Of a stretch of DNA of 64,000 nucleotides, positions 1-11,867 are shown one piece after another. Source of the DNA: Gorsachius magnificus (taxonomy: Eukaryota; Chordata; Aves; Pelecaniformes; Ardeidae). The translations under genes were made by a program, and so were the position numbers. The DNA is taken from the NCBI GenBank assembly GCA_034008185.1, contig CM067083.1, forward strand, positions 118,504,837-118,568,836, given 5' to 3'. Numbering within the stretch: the first letter of the stretch is position 1; each line of letters starts with the position of its first letter. Under the pieces are notes generated by a model. That model worked only from the letters and a program-made list of their open reading frames with translations. It ran no database searches and had not been told where the DNA came from.

Positions 1-813
1 TGTTATAATTCTTATGACTGTGAAAAAACCTGACATTAAATTCTCTTCTCCCCTATGTTTTTTCAGTGAAAAAACCAAACCATCCAGGATTTATCCCAGG
101 GTTACATACTAACACACATTTTTTAGTGTGCTATATATTGATCAAAGGGTCTGACTTCTGCTGTATGAAAGCTGTACCTGATTCCCACAAGTAAGAAAGG
201 CAGAATTTCCCCTCTGTGCTATTAGAGCTTATCAAAACCTTCTGCAGATGCCTTGGGCATTGGTGAAGAGTGAAGCATAAGATGGTGGTGCTGTGTTGTA
301 GCTCTCTGTGGAGAGGATCACGAAACCCAGTAGATTGGAGTCGGAACGTGTGTGATGTAAATTTTCCGTCAGATGTTCCTTAGCCTATTACAGTATTAAC
401 AAACAAATGGATTTTCTTTCCTTCCTCACCTCATCATTCTTTGTCTCCTAAGTAACGCTTAATTAAATGTGAGGGTGCCTCTGACAGTAAAGAAAATGAA
501 ACGGGGAAGGCACAGATATTGGTTTGTATTTTTTTGTTTTTCTTTCCTTCCTGTTCCCATTCAGCATTGTCAGGGTAGTGATTTTCTCTTAAGTAATACT
601 TAGGCATATGCATATGTTTGCATTTAATTTCCAGATGGGGAGGCAGGCTTCTAATAACAGTGCAAGTTGCTGCTTTATAGACCTGGATGACTGACTTACC
701 TTCCTTTTGCAGCTGGCCAAGAAACTGTGCCCCATACCCTGCGATGCTGATGTGCTCATGGCTGAGCCAGGCTTTTTGACTTTCAAGCTAGACTGGTGCA
801 AGAAATGATTTAC

Positions 814-936
814 CTGCCCTAGACTGTGAAAAGGTCCACCAGCTCTTTTATATGTGCGAGGCTGGCTTGCTCTTGGATTCAGGATCATACGAACTGCTTT
901 ACTTTTTGGCATGATGGCTCTTCGTAAATATGTTTC
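814..936 (-). other. Candidate coding exon, unproven
   Basis: On the minus strand a 133-codon frame is open from 990 to 589. Inside it the segment 936-814 ends at a good donor (CAG|GTAAAT, intron starting at 813). A second, near-perfect donor (AAG|GTAAGT, exon end at 700) lies further along the same frame. Taken from the AG at 938-937, the segment is 123 bp, phase 0 at both ends, and reads partly as KAVRMILNPRASQPRTYKRA, a basic stretch I do not recognise. The acceptor side is weak because it has no clear pyrimidine tract. A frame of this length is expected by chance several times in 64 kb, so the call rests only on the donors. It may equally be noise. Confidence 0.12.
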
Positions 937-3655
937 CTGAAGTCTTGAGCAGATAGTTTTATTCAAGGAAATGTATTTAATCATTAGCACTGACGTTTTG
1001 GTTAGGGCAAAAATATTTTCCTAAGTGAAGGGACTTGTAATATTTCCTCTCTGTTTCTCCGTGAGTGCTCTTCTGCAGACTTCTTGGAGGGAATGCCGTG
1101 TCTCTAGCTGTGTCTCAGGTGTCTTGTCCTGGCTTGGTGAGTGGTGTTTTCCTGAGGGACCTTGCTGAATGAGCCGTAGATCTCAGCATAGCCGAGTCCA
1201 GATTACAGCTGCTTTTGAAGTTCAAGACTAAAGGTTTGGACCAGCAGTGGATGCAATCTTGAGTGTAAGTAGAGGGATGGAGTACGGAGTGCACAGACAT
1301 ATTGATCTGAATAGGAATGCAGTTGCAAATAGGTATGTTATTAAACATGCTCTAATGCTGCCCAGATGTAGCCGTCTACAGTATAATCAGCTACATATGG
1401 ACTAGATATGCTGGCCTCCCTTTGTAGTCAGTATATGAAAAGAAATAGGCATTTCTAGCTTGCAGTTCATCTCATTTTCAAGTAGGTATCTCAGGCGCCT
1501 TACAAGTGCTTGTTTCTCTTACTTATAAAGGAGCCCATGGTGACTAGATCAGGTGTGAATACCTGCACTGTTGACATCTAAAGTTAGGTCAGATATTTCT
1601 TACTTTGAATGTGTTTTCTACAGAATCACATATTTTCAATGAGTATTTGTCATTGCTTTCCTGAGTTTTCAAACTTCATGACTTTTAAATGAAGTTCTAG
1701 CACCTTGTTGATGGTAAGTTTACTAAATTGCTAAGTAGTTCAGTAATATCTGCTTTCAGAAAATATGTCTCTTCTGAAGGGTTTGAACCCAGTATTGCAG
1801 GATGGGATTTAGGTTTTGATTCTGGTACTGAATGTAGCTGTCTAGAGATATCAAAGCTCTTGCTGTAGCCAAGGAAACTTGTTTTTGTACTGACCAGATA
1901 TCTAGAGCTCAGTAGCCCATGTATACACATATAGTGGTATTTTAGACAATTTGTTATATTTATAGTTCCTGCCTAATATTTGAACACTCTGTCTTTGATG
2001 TCTCAGCCTGGGGCCTTTCAAAAGCACTGGACAGTCATGTTTAACTGGATCGTGAGTATTTGACCAGCTGAATTAGTCTTCAACTGTAAAGACCAGATCA
2101 GTATGACAGTAATGGGAGCTCACATGCCTAATACCCATGTGGACATTTACACTGCAGACACCTAAATGTGGGTGTCTGAATCCAATGCTGACTCCCCCAC
2201 TTCTTGTCACTGTGCAAAGACAAAACCTCGGGGAAGGGTTTATCTTTTTCTAAGGGATGCAGTGGTCCAAATATAGTTTCATTGCTCTGGCAGCTGTCCC
2301 TGTGGAGGACAGCAAGAATGCAGGAGAGAGAAGGCTCGTGTTGCTATTTATTCCTTGTTTTCACCCATCTTTGAAAACAATGGATCCCAAAAATGGACAT
2401 GGTAGTATTATCCTTCTTATGGCATGGAAGAGCAAAGAGCCTCTTCTCTATTTTGAGACATCAAAGGAATCCATGTCCTTCCGAAGGGCATTTCCTTTTT
2501 CCCAGTTAGTGATAAAAGAAAAACTTTCCCATTCTTTTTATTTCAGTGGAAACTTACCCAGTTCAGAAGCAAGGGTTTTGGGGCTATGGCTAGAGTCTAT
2601 AACATGGAAAACACAATAATTTGCAACCAGAAATGCTTTGCATCAACCCAAGAATAACAGCTTGTCCCACAGTCAAAAGCTCCTGGTGATATTTATGCAC
2701 TGTAGTAATGCAGAGTGCTCCGGCATGTCCATATTTTGCACACCAGCTCTGTGGCATGTTTGTCCAAACAGAAGCAGCTGGGGTGACACCAGCAGAGCTG
2801 TGAGCACCTCCATAACCCTCCTGACTTCTGACTGCCCGGCTGTCCTGTGTGCACCCTGCCCTGCCAGGGCACAGCTGACCATGGCATGGCCTCACGTGCC
2901 TGGAGGTGTTACCCCGAAAGCCTGATGCAAGCAGGGAAGGTTCTGCCTGATTTGGACGATGTGCTCCGGCCAAGCTTGCAAGGAGCTGCTTGCTTGGACA
3001 ACCTGTGTCACCTGGAGAAAGGACCAGGGCCCCTCTGGTGGAGTGAACACCCCCCAGGTAACATGGGGAAACTCCCTTCTCCCCAGCAAAGCAGAGCGTT
3101 TAGCACATGCAGCTTCCAGCTGGACCCCACGGCCTGGGAGGCTCTCAGGGACTACCCAGCCCCGGTCTTGGCAGAAGCCAACACAGCCTAGTTAGAGCCC
3201 CTTCCAGCTGGCTTCAAGCCCGTCAGCACCATCTGCCAGCGGACATGTTGCAGTGTGCCATGGCTTGGCCACTTCACTGTCCCTGCACCATGGAGGCATC
3301 CTGGGAGTTACTGGTGTTGGTTCCATGCCCACCAGTAGGAAATCCCCATGCTAGGGGGAATCCCCCTGACTTGCAGCCCCCGGCACCTTCTGCTCCCTTT
3401 GCATCTGCCAGGCAGCAGGGAGGGCAGGGGATGAGTCTGAATACATCGAAAAGGTAGCTACAACCTGCCAGGCATCCCCTATGCCCCTCAGCAGCCGCCG
3501 CTCCATGCCAGTTTGGACATTTAACTGTGTTTAGGAGAGTCCCTGTGGGCTACACTTGTGCAGTAAAAAATGTTCTTCAGCCCTAAGGGCAAGTGGCACC
3601 ACATGGCTCGCATTTGAAAAGACAAACTCTCTATACCCAGAGTGTCTGCAGTGAA

Positions 3656-3708
3656 AAGTCCCCTGGCCTGCTGTCCCCTGGCAAGTCCCCTGGCCTGCTG
3701 TCCCCTGG
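3656..3708. repeat. 27 bp tandem duplication
   Basis: Two nearly complete copies of a 27 bp unit lie head to tail (3656-3682 and 3683-3708). Each unit itself contains two TCCCCTGG words, so the array is a small C/T-rich, slippage-type minisatellite seed. No function is implied. Confidence 0.85.
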
Positions 3709-4710
3709 ACCATACCAGGGTGCTGTCTGGGTGAGCACCGGCCAAATTATCTCCGGGAATTTTGTTAGTTACAACATGAGTACAATTGCAAGCCAGTGCT
3801 TGAGCTCTTTAGTTTATTAATATAGATATGCCCTGAGTTTGACCTCCGGATCAAGGAAGTTTATTGATCATTATTCTTCCAGTCCCCCTTTGTTTATTAT
3901 TCCATCTTTCTGGGACAACAGGCTACTGCTTTCAGCAGCCTGGCACACTTAGAAACATCCCTCCTCCAGATCAGGACAACTTTTCTGCCAGAAAGAGCTA
4001 CAGGGCTGCAAAACAATCTCTTACAGGGAAGATGTTGAGACAGTCTGGACCTTGTGTGATGGAGAGCGAGTCTTGCATTGACCAGGGAATGGACAGCAAA
4101 CCCTGAACTTGGGAGCGTTTTCTGCCTTAGTTCCTGTGACAGTGGGAGAGCAAGAGAGGGACAGAGGAGAGGGCTGTGCCCTGCTGCCGCAGGGGAAGCC
4201 ACCCTGTTTTTTGCTCTTAGGCTGTTCTCAAATAGTTTTGTCCAGTTCTTTCTCTTGTTTCTGCTGACATGAGGTTAGCAAAGCAAAACCTGCTAATGCC
4301 AGTTGTTGCCTCCACACGCTGGACATGGCCACTCAACTGCTCAACAAGTCTCCTCCTTTTCCTGGGCTCCTCTTCTCAGAGAGCAGCAACCGCTCCACAT
4401 ACCACTGTCCGGTACATTCAGGGCAGGAGAATGTCCCCTTTCTGATACTAATGACTTTGCCTGTGATTTCTCAGCCTATTTGGAAGGAAAAAGAAGTTGT
4501 TGGACAATATCCACCATTATTTAGATTGGCGGTGGAAACCAAGCTGGCCTAATTTGATAACTTTGAAAAATACAGACTCATCAGACCAGTGTTTCTTTTG
4601 GACATGGACATTCAAGTAGCATTTAATTTATTTCTTTAACAAAAATCCCCCTAATACTCTTTATTAAACGTTGCCAGTTCAGTCTGAACTCTGCTTTGCT
4701 TTGAAGGTGC

Positions 4711-6513
4711 TTGGGATCATACTCTGTAGCCAGGAGAAGATGCAGCATGCACAGGCAGTGGAAGCAGGGACAGGCATCCTGGGAAGAGTATAGGGACGTG
4801 GTCCGGTTGTGTAGGAATGGGGTCAGGAAGGCCAAGGCTCAGCTGGAGCTAAACTTGGCTAGGGATGCAAAGAATAACAAGAAGGGTTTCTACAGGTATA
4901 TCAGCCGGAAAAGGATGGTTAAAGAAAGCGTACCCCCGCTGATGAGCGAGACTGGCAAGCTGGTAACAGCAGATGAGGAGAAGGCTGAGGTACTCAACAA
5001 CTTTTTTGCCTCAGTCTTCACTGGGAACCTCTCTCCCCACCCCACCCGAGTTGATGGATGGCATGAGGGGGACCGGGAGGGCAAAACCCTTCCTGCTGTA
5101 GGAGAAGATCAGGTTCGTGACCACCTGAGGAACCTGAACGCACATAAGTCCATGGGACCTGATGAGATGCATCCCAGAGTCCTGAGGGAATTGGCCGATG
5201 TAGTCGCCAAGCCACTCTCCATGATATTTGAAAAGTCATGGCAGTCAGGTGAAGTCCCTGGTGACTGGAAAAAGGGAAACATTGTGCCCATTTTCAAAAA
5301 GGATAGAAAGGAAGACCCTGGGAACTACCGACCTGTCAGCCTCACCTCTGTGCCTGGGAAGATCATGGAACAGATCCTCCTAGAAGCTATGCTAAGGCAC
5401 ATGGAGGCCAGGGAGATAATTCGAGATAGCCAGCATGGAATCACCAAGGGCAAGTCCTGCCTGACGAACCTAGTGTCTTTCTATGATGGTGTGACAGCAT
5501 CAGTGGACAAGGGAAAACCAATGGATGTCATCTATCTGGACTTCTGCAAAGCCTTTGACACGGTCCCCCACAACATCCTTCTCTCTAAATTGGAGAGCTA
5601 TGGATTTCATGGGTGGACTGTTTGGTGGATAAGAAACTGGCTGGATGGCTGCATCCAGAGGGTAGTGGTCAATGGCTCGATGTCCGGATGGAGACCGGTG
5701 ATGAGTGGTGTCCCTCAGGGGTCCGTACTGGGACTGGTGCTGTTTAATATATTGATCAATGACTTAGACAGCGAGATTGAATGCACCCTCAGCAAGTTTG
5801 CGGATGACACCAAACTGAGTGGTGTGGCTGACACACCAGAAGGACGGGATGTCATCCAGAGAGACCTGGACAGGCTGGAGAGGTGGGCCTGTGTGAACCT
5901 CATGAGGTTCAACAAGGTCAAGTGCAAGGTCCTGCACCTGGGTCGGGGTAACCCCCAGTATCAGTACAGGCTGGCGGAAGAAAGGATCAAGAGCAGCCCT
6001 GCCGAGAGGGACTTGGGCGTGCTGGTGGATGAAAAGCTGGACATGAGCCAGCAATGTGCGCTGGCGGCCCAGAAGGCCAACCGTACCCTGGGCTGCATCA
6101 GGAGAAGCGTGGCCAGCAGGTCGAGGGAGGTGATTCTGCCCCTCTACTCTGCTCTGGTGAGACCTCACCTAGAGTACTGCGTCCAGCTCTGGAGCCCTCA
6201 GCGCAAGAAGGACATGGAAGTGTTGGAGCGGGTCCAGAGGAGGGCTACTAAAATGATCCGAGGGCTGGAGCACCTCTCCTATGAGGACAGGCTGAGGGAG
6301 TTGGGCTTGTTCAGCCTGGAGAAGAGAAGGCTGCGGGGAGACCTGATTACGGCCTTTCAGTATCTAAAGGGGGCCTACAGGAAAGATGGGGAAAATCTTT
6401 TTAGTAGGGCCAGCTGTGACAGGACAAGGAGTAATGGTTTTAAACTGAAGCAGGGTAGATTTAGACTGGATATAAGGAGGAAATTCTTTACAACGAGGGT
6501 GGTGAAACACTAG
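4711..6513 (+). pseudogene. CR1 ORF2 fragment: reverse transcriptase, premature stop
   Basis: The frame encodes 600 residues of a CR1 reverse transcriptase, the enzyme that copies LINE RNA into DNA at the nicked target. Residues about 15-70 are the linker region ([25 protein letters not shown]). The RT core runs from about 130 to 410: box A has [13 protein letters not shown] with the catalytic Asp at 277, box B has GVPQGSVLG at 333-341, and box C has FADD with the catalytic pair at 365-366. The C-terminal CR1 region ([22 protein letters not shown]) follows. The first dozen codons from the ATG at 4711 lie outside CR1 homology, so this start is only the first Met of the open frame. The frame ends at TAG 6511-6513, where the sister copy at 52.6 kb has TGG. 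The same frame then stays open for 28 more codons to a TAG at 6598-6600 that fits the usual ORF2 end. Leu342 stands where RTs normally have Pro after SVLG. It is a dead, truncated copy, not a host gene. Confidence 0.92.
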
Positions 6514-6697
6514 AAAGGGTTGCCCAGAGAGGTGGTGGAGGCCCCATCCCTGGGAACATTCAAAGCCAGGTTGGATGGGGCTCTGAGCGACCTGATCTAG
6601 TTAGCGGTGTCCCTGCTCACTGCAGGGGGGTTGGACTAGATGACCTCTAGGGGTCCCTTCCAACCCAAAACATTCTATGATTCTATGATCCTATGAT
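4745..6697 (+). mobile_element. CR1 LINE, 5'-truncated, long RT frame
   Basis: This is a non-LTR retrotransposon of the CR1 family, the dominant LINE of birds. The body encodes the reverse transcriptase part of ORF2. It is followed by a short 3' UTR (about 6601-6660, with the GGACTAGATGACCTC-type block typical of CR1) and the family's diagnostic 3' end, ATTCTATG-like repeats at about 6672-6697. The 5' end is lost: recognisable homology begins near 4745, so ORF1 and the ORF2 endonuclease domain are absent, as in most CR1 copies because of incomplete reverse transcription. I see no target-site duplication, which is usual for CR1. Frame retention over 600 codons suggests that this is the youngest CR1 in the window. 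It is certainly a CR1; the subfamily is not resolved. Confidence 0.96.
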
Positions 6698-9600
6698 TTC
6701 TAGTCATTAATCAAGAATGAGTCTGAAAGGGGCTTTGGGGCTCAGAAATGAGGTGTTGGAGTAACCTTTCTAGTCAAGGTTTGAATCTCTTCTTAGATGA
6801 CAGCTATTGCAGGGAGAAAGGCCAAACTCCCCAGGCACGCTGGGCAACGCAGGTTGGAAAGGGATGATGTCTTGTGCAAGCAGTTCCTAGGACCTGCTGC
6901 AAAATCTTTCAGTGGAGTCAACAGGTTTTGAGTCAGGTCTCAGATGATTCTGCTAAACACAGAGGGACAACAGTAATTGTAGACCATGGTGTTCGTTTTG
7001 GTCACTATGATGTTATTATAACTGATTCCCAGTCCACAAACACACCCTGTTTCCTTTGCTTGCCTAGCAGCTCTTACGAACCAAAGACGCTGTTGAAAGG
7101 GAGCTGCAGATAATGTGGTTTCCCTGAGCCTTCCAAACATGTTATAAAAACAGTGGAGCCAAAGTAATCATCATTATTAGTAAGCAAACTTGGAGCCTGA
7201 GTCTGAATCCGCTGTGAGTATAAACAACCTGCGTTTGTGCGCGTCCTCCCTGGCTTTGGTGACTGAGGTTTCACTGTGAGATTAGGCGTTGAGGGCTCGG
7301 AGATAATAATTTCAGCTCTGTGCCTCTTAGTGCTATAAAGCCCATAGAATATCAGAAAATTTATTGCTGTGACTTAGTCGCAAACTCCCTGGGGTGGACG
7401 AGGGTTGCGGACCTCATGATAAATAGCACGGGCTAATATTTAGCAAATGATAATGCAGACCACAGAAAAGTACGGAGGGAGGAAAATATATTCCCAAGGG
7501 CTGATAACTAATGTAAAGAGCCAAGAAATAGAGTGGGAGGGAATTTCCCCAGCTTCCCTCCTCCACGGTTAAGTCCCTGCCTTGCTGATGCGCTGCACAG
7601 GGTCCAGCACTGATCCCTCCAGCACCGAAGTTACTCCTGGCAATAGTTCAGAATACACAAATTCACAAAGCCCCGCAGGCAGAGCAGCCCCGACGTTTTC
7701 CAGCCCCAGCTGGAAGGTGATACAGGCTATATTCAAAGCAGCTGAAACAGCTTGTGGCTAAAGCTTAACTGGTTGTTTACAGGGCTCCTCTAATGCCTCT
7801 GTGCCATCTGCTCTGGGCACAAGCTGGGTACTTTACAGGACCATTTACCTGCCACCACTTTCCAGCTAGTCCCTTTCCAGAGAGCTAAAAGATCCTCTGT
7901 CTTCATGCATTCAACCAGTGAGGGCTTATCCCTGCTAGAAATCTCCTGGTGCCTGGGATATGCCCTCCTGGAAGAGTCACGTTCCCTTACTGTAACCAGA
8001 AATATGCCATCAGAGAGGATAAGGCACACGTAATATGATGTCAGATGGCAGTGGGTGAGCCCTACTTGAATCAGCATCACTTGGTGAGGTATTAAACATA
8101 TGTGCATACAGACAGCACTGTTCTGGCGAGTGCTGTGCCAAATTATGTCACTCCTTGAGGCAGGAGGGTTTGTACAGCTGGTAGGTTGTTGCCGTAAGCC
8201 AGGGCTGGGGCAACCCACAGACTCTTTTCCTTTTTGTGGCCTTAAACACAGGCAGCTGGAAGGTGGGTGATGCCAGCCAGCTGTGTCTGGCACTTGCGGT
8301 CTGGGATGGAGAAGGGGCCAGGCACGGCAAATGAGTAGAAGGGGATGAGAGGGAGGAATGAGAGGGGCAAGTCTCAGCTTTGAGATGTGATGGGTCTGCA
8401 GTGGATGGAGCTGCTTCCCCTTGATGCCCGCAGGAGATCTGTACCTACTTCATCACCGTATTCTGACTTTTGTTAGAGGTTGGTCTTTTCGCCTAAAATA
8501 TTATATGCAGAGAATCTGTTTATTCATCCCTAACCCTAGCCCAGCACAACACAAGCTTGCGGCATGCTGTGGGTTGTTAGAGGGTGATGCATGCCTTTGC
8601 AGAGCTGGCTGTGCTACAGTGATGGAAAATGCCCACCTCATGCCCCACCGCCCTGCTTAATCTGGAGCTGAAATGAGGAGAGCTCAGCAGCTGCCTAATG
8701 TAATGACTTTAGGTGTTACTTTGGGATAGGAGGTGTAAAATGGTGCAGGTAAACAACTGAATATGAAGGGTCAGGCTTTGCTTGCAATAGAATTTGGTTC
8801 AGCTATTTCCCTCAGCTGTGAGAAATACAGCCTGTCCTGTGGTCAGGGATACGGTCATGACACTTCCGAAAGACAGGCATTAGAACTGCAGCCTGTGCCC
8901 AGTGTGGCCTGTTTGTGCTTGGCCTCATAAGGTGAGAATTAAAGTTTCCTGTGTGATTATGGGGAAACTGCAGTAAAACATACATAAAACCAAATTATGG
9001 GTCATGCATTTCAGATGCTGGAAAAGGAAAAATGATAGATAGCCTGTGGCAAAATCTGACGTATGTACGTGTGACTGCAAAAGATCATAAGAAGGCATAA
9101 GCATCTGATTTAGAATACTTGTACTGCTGAGGCGCATTTGTAGCATATGTTGAGAGCTTATAGGGAACAGACCATGTAGTATGTGATACCACACGCAGAG
9201 AGAGCTAGCACACTGGAAACTTCATTCTCCCGGGAAAAAGATCACGGAGCAACATTTATTTTTAAGAGGCACCCTCATGTTTTATTTATTCATGCTTTCT
9301 GTCATGGTATTTGATAGCATCGCAGTTCATCACTTGGAGACATGCTGCTTGGGAAGGCAGGCTTGGAGAGTACCTGTGCTCTGCTCTAACTCATTCCCCT
9401 GCGGTTGCATACCATACTAGTCCTGTTATTTGGCCATTGTGCATCCTGACAGCAAATTGCGTGTAGTTAGGTTTAGCTGATGAAGTATATCCTGGGAGAG
9501 ATGCACTGGAGGAGGATGTCATAGACTAATAGACCCAAGGAACAGGTCAGTGGTATGCTCACAGGTAGTAAGTCCAACCATTCCTCCTGAGCTTAAAAAT

Positions 9601-10454
9601 AAATTAATATGAAAACTGTACGCTTTCAAACCTCTGTGTGCTCAAATCAGAGCAGCAGTGCTATAAGTAAACCTGCTCCTCATCCTTGTTCCTTCCACAT
9701 AACACAAGGGATCTGGCTTTCCTGCCCGTGCCCTCTCTCTGCTCGACCTGACAGCCCTTTTTATGAGCAGACTGAAATACCGTGTGTTCAACCTCTGGCT
9801 ACGGGTGAGCAGAAGCCTCGGATGGTTGTCTACCCTCTTGCCGGAGTGGAGGTGACTGGTGGAGGCACATCCCCACTGGCCAAGAATCTCTCATCTGCAG
9901 ACACACACAGACCCTTCTGTCAACATCTCCTTCATGCCGGATGAAATATCATTTGGGTGAAGCCAGGGGGAGCAACCTTTCTCCTTCAGATCCCTTTTTC
10001 AGTGACTAGGAGCTGCTTCCAGGGTATTGAGCCAGCAGCCAAGGGCTCTTACTGCTCTTTCCGCTGACACCGTCACTCAGCATCCTCCTGCAGCATAGCT
10101 AGGGGGAGCAGGGAGTCTGCTGGCTACTTTCCAGCCACCAGCGGCTGCATGTTCCCCTCCTGAGAAGCAGTTCTGGTCCAAGAGAGATGGTCTGAGGCAA
10201 TGAAATTTAGAGAACAACCTGAGGAAAAGCTGTAGAACTGGGAGGAATGGATCGTTGCTGGGAGAGGGACAGCGGGAAAGACTATAGGATGGGAACGACC
10301 ACAGCAAAGGGAGGAATGATTGGCAATCGGAGGAAGGTGGGGCTGACAGAAGGAATGGAAGAGAAAACTCTGAGGGGAGTGGTTCAGTCACTTTGTAGGT
10401 AATACAGGATACTTGAGCCAGGATTTAATTTTTTTTTTTTTTAATTTCAACTCT

Positions 10455-10560
10455 GATCTGTGATTTACTGCAGAAGAATTGTTTTATTGTTATGTGCCTG
10501 ACTTTCCTCATTTTTGAAACAGGGATAATGGCCATTAGCAATCTTATAGCAGGTGAGGGC
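10455..10560 (+). repeat. MIR-like SINE, 3' part
   Basis: The stretch follows the conserved 3' half of MIR: a CTCAGTTTCCTCATCTGTAAA-type block (here TTTCCTCATTTTTGAAACAG), then GGGATAATG and a TAGCAGGTGAGGG ending. MIR is an ancient tRNA-derived SINE spread before the amniote split and survives in birds only as such diverged scraps. The 5' tRNA-like part is not recognisable. Confidence 0.65.
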
Positions 10561-10904
10561 ATCTTAAGATCCTAGCCTGGAAGTGTTGACATTTGATAGA
10601 CACGTGGAGACAAGCTGTCTCTGCGAATACTTCAGTGAAAACCTTGAGTGTCTTTAAATTTTGCAGCTCCTAGAGCACATACACCAAAACTGAAGCACCT
10701 CCACAAGGTCTGACGCTGGTACTTACGCCCTTAACTGTTCTGCCTCCTCGTGACAGGTTTTGCAATGTCTGGTGATGTCTGTCATAAGGGGAGGTAGCAG
10801 CAGAGCTCTGAGCACTTGCTTAAGGAGCAACCAGCCACAAGATTTGCCTGCAGCTCCGAAAGTGCAAGCGATTGAGGTCTCTGCCTGCATCAGTACTGGA
10901 GAAC

Positions 10905-10970
10905 TGGGCAGACCTGGGTGACCTTAGAGAAGTCGTTTATTCCCTCTCTGCTTCAGCTGTCTATTAAAAA
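10905..10970 (+). repeat. MIR-like SINE, core to 3' part
   Basis: The words GGGTGACCTTAGAGAAGTCGTTTATTCC followed by CTCTCTGCTTCAG match, in order and spacing, the MIR block 'tgtgaccttgggcaagtcacttaacctctctgtgcctcag'. It lies 350 bp after another MIR piece on the same strand, so the two could be separate insertions or a pair. The call rests on recognition of the consensus from memory. Confidence 0.6.
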
Positions 10971-11426
10971 CAAAAAAAACCAAAACAACAGTGAGGATAC
11001 TTTCCAGAACAGTGATGAAGGCAAGTAAGGTGAAGAGTAGGACGTGATGAGGTGTACTGAGAGTCCATGGAAGTGCACAGATAGAAGTTAATCTGAAAGG
11101 CGGATGTTTGTCATCTGCCATTCATCGTGCCATTCACCTTGCTGCACTCCACCCTCAGTTGGTGATCATTGCCATCACTCAAGAGACTTGAAGTGATTTT
11201 AACAAATTGCCTGAGATGTGCTGTTTCTCATTTCAATTCTAATAGGTCTTAGTCAAGACAACAGAGGCAAATAATTCAGTGTCACAATGCTGATAGCAAA
11301 AGACTCACAGATGCTGATATCAAGCGACTTATCTAGTCCATTTTGATCTTTTTTGTCTTGCTTTTCTCATCTCATCAAACAATCACTGCTGGACTCAACT
11401 GTGACTCTTTGAGACCCTCTCTTGTA

Positions 11427-11867
11427 ATCATAGAATCATTTAGGTTGGAAAAGACCTTTAAGATCATCAAGTCCAATCATTACCCTAACCTTGCCATCCC
11501 ACCACTAAACCATGTCCCTAAGCACCTTGTCTGTCTATTTTTTAAATACCTCCAGGGATGGGGACTCAACCACTTCCCTGGGCAGCCCATTCCAGAGCCT
11601 GACAACCTTTTTGGTGAAAAAATTTTTCCTAATGTCCAATTTAAACCTGCCCTGGTGCAACTTGAGGCCATTTCCCCTCGTCCTATTGCCCATTACCAGG
11701 TAGAAGAGACCGACCCCCACCTTGCTACACCCTCCTGTCAGGCAGTTGTAGAGGGCGATAAGGTCTCCCCTCAGCCTCCTCTTCTCCAGGCTGAACACCC
11801 CCAGTTCCTTCAGCTGCTCCTCATTAGACTTGTATGATCCACAGCCCAAGCCTGAAGCTCCCTAAAG
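11427..11867 (-). mobile_element. CR1 LINE 3' end, minus strand
   Basis: Read on the minus strand, this is the last 440 bp of a CR1. It holds the C-terminal ORF2 region ([20 protein letters not shown], then [20 protein letters not shown], frame 11849-11535), a 3' UTR, and the end block beginning at 11427 on the plus strand with AATCATAGAATCATTTAGG. The 3' block (ttggaaaagacctttaagatcatcaagtcc) differs from the copy at 6.6 kb, so it belongs to another CR1 subfamily. It is 5'-truncated near 11867. The frame has decayed to a short open part with a stop inside the normal coding end. Confidence 0.93.

Larger units (their letters stand above)
1..4744. other. Unique, gene-free sequence (left flank)
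   Basis: I see no recognisable repeat or conserved gene here. The stretch from about 2820 to 3520 is richer in G and C and carries many short overlapping open frames on both strands, but none has a recognisable domain and they overlap antisense to one another, as expected of chance frames. Small items inside it (a 27 bp tandem duplication, a candidate exon at 814-936) are listed separately. Confidence 0.6.
6698..11426. other. Unique, gene-free sequence with two MIR relics
   Basis: No coding signal is recognised. The longest frame (minus strand, 7790-8293, 167 codons) has no domain or sensible composition and is taken as chance. A T14 run lies at about 10429-10442. A short stretch near 9520-9600 faintly resembles a CR1 3' end on the minus strand, but I could not support it. 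Confidence 0.5.

Noticed and set aside
7790..8293. 167-codon minus-strand frame
   Set aside because: No recognisable domain, no good splice or start context; length is expected by chance in this much sequence.
9515..9600. Possible CR1 3' end (CATAGACTAATAGA ... AAGTCCAACC)
   Set aside because: Only a few short words match and no body follows, so it is not secure enough to list.
11343..11837. 164-codon plus-strand frame
   Set aside because: It is the antisense shadow of the minus-strand CR1 tail.
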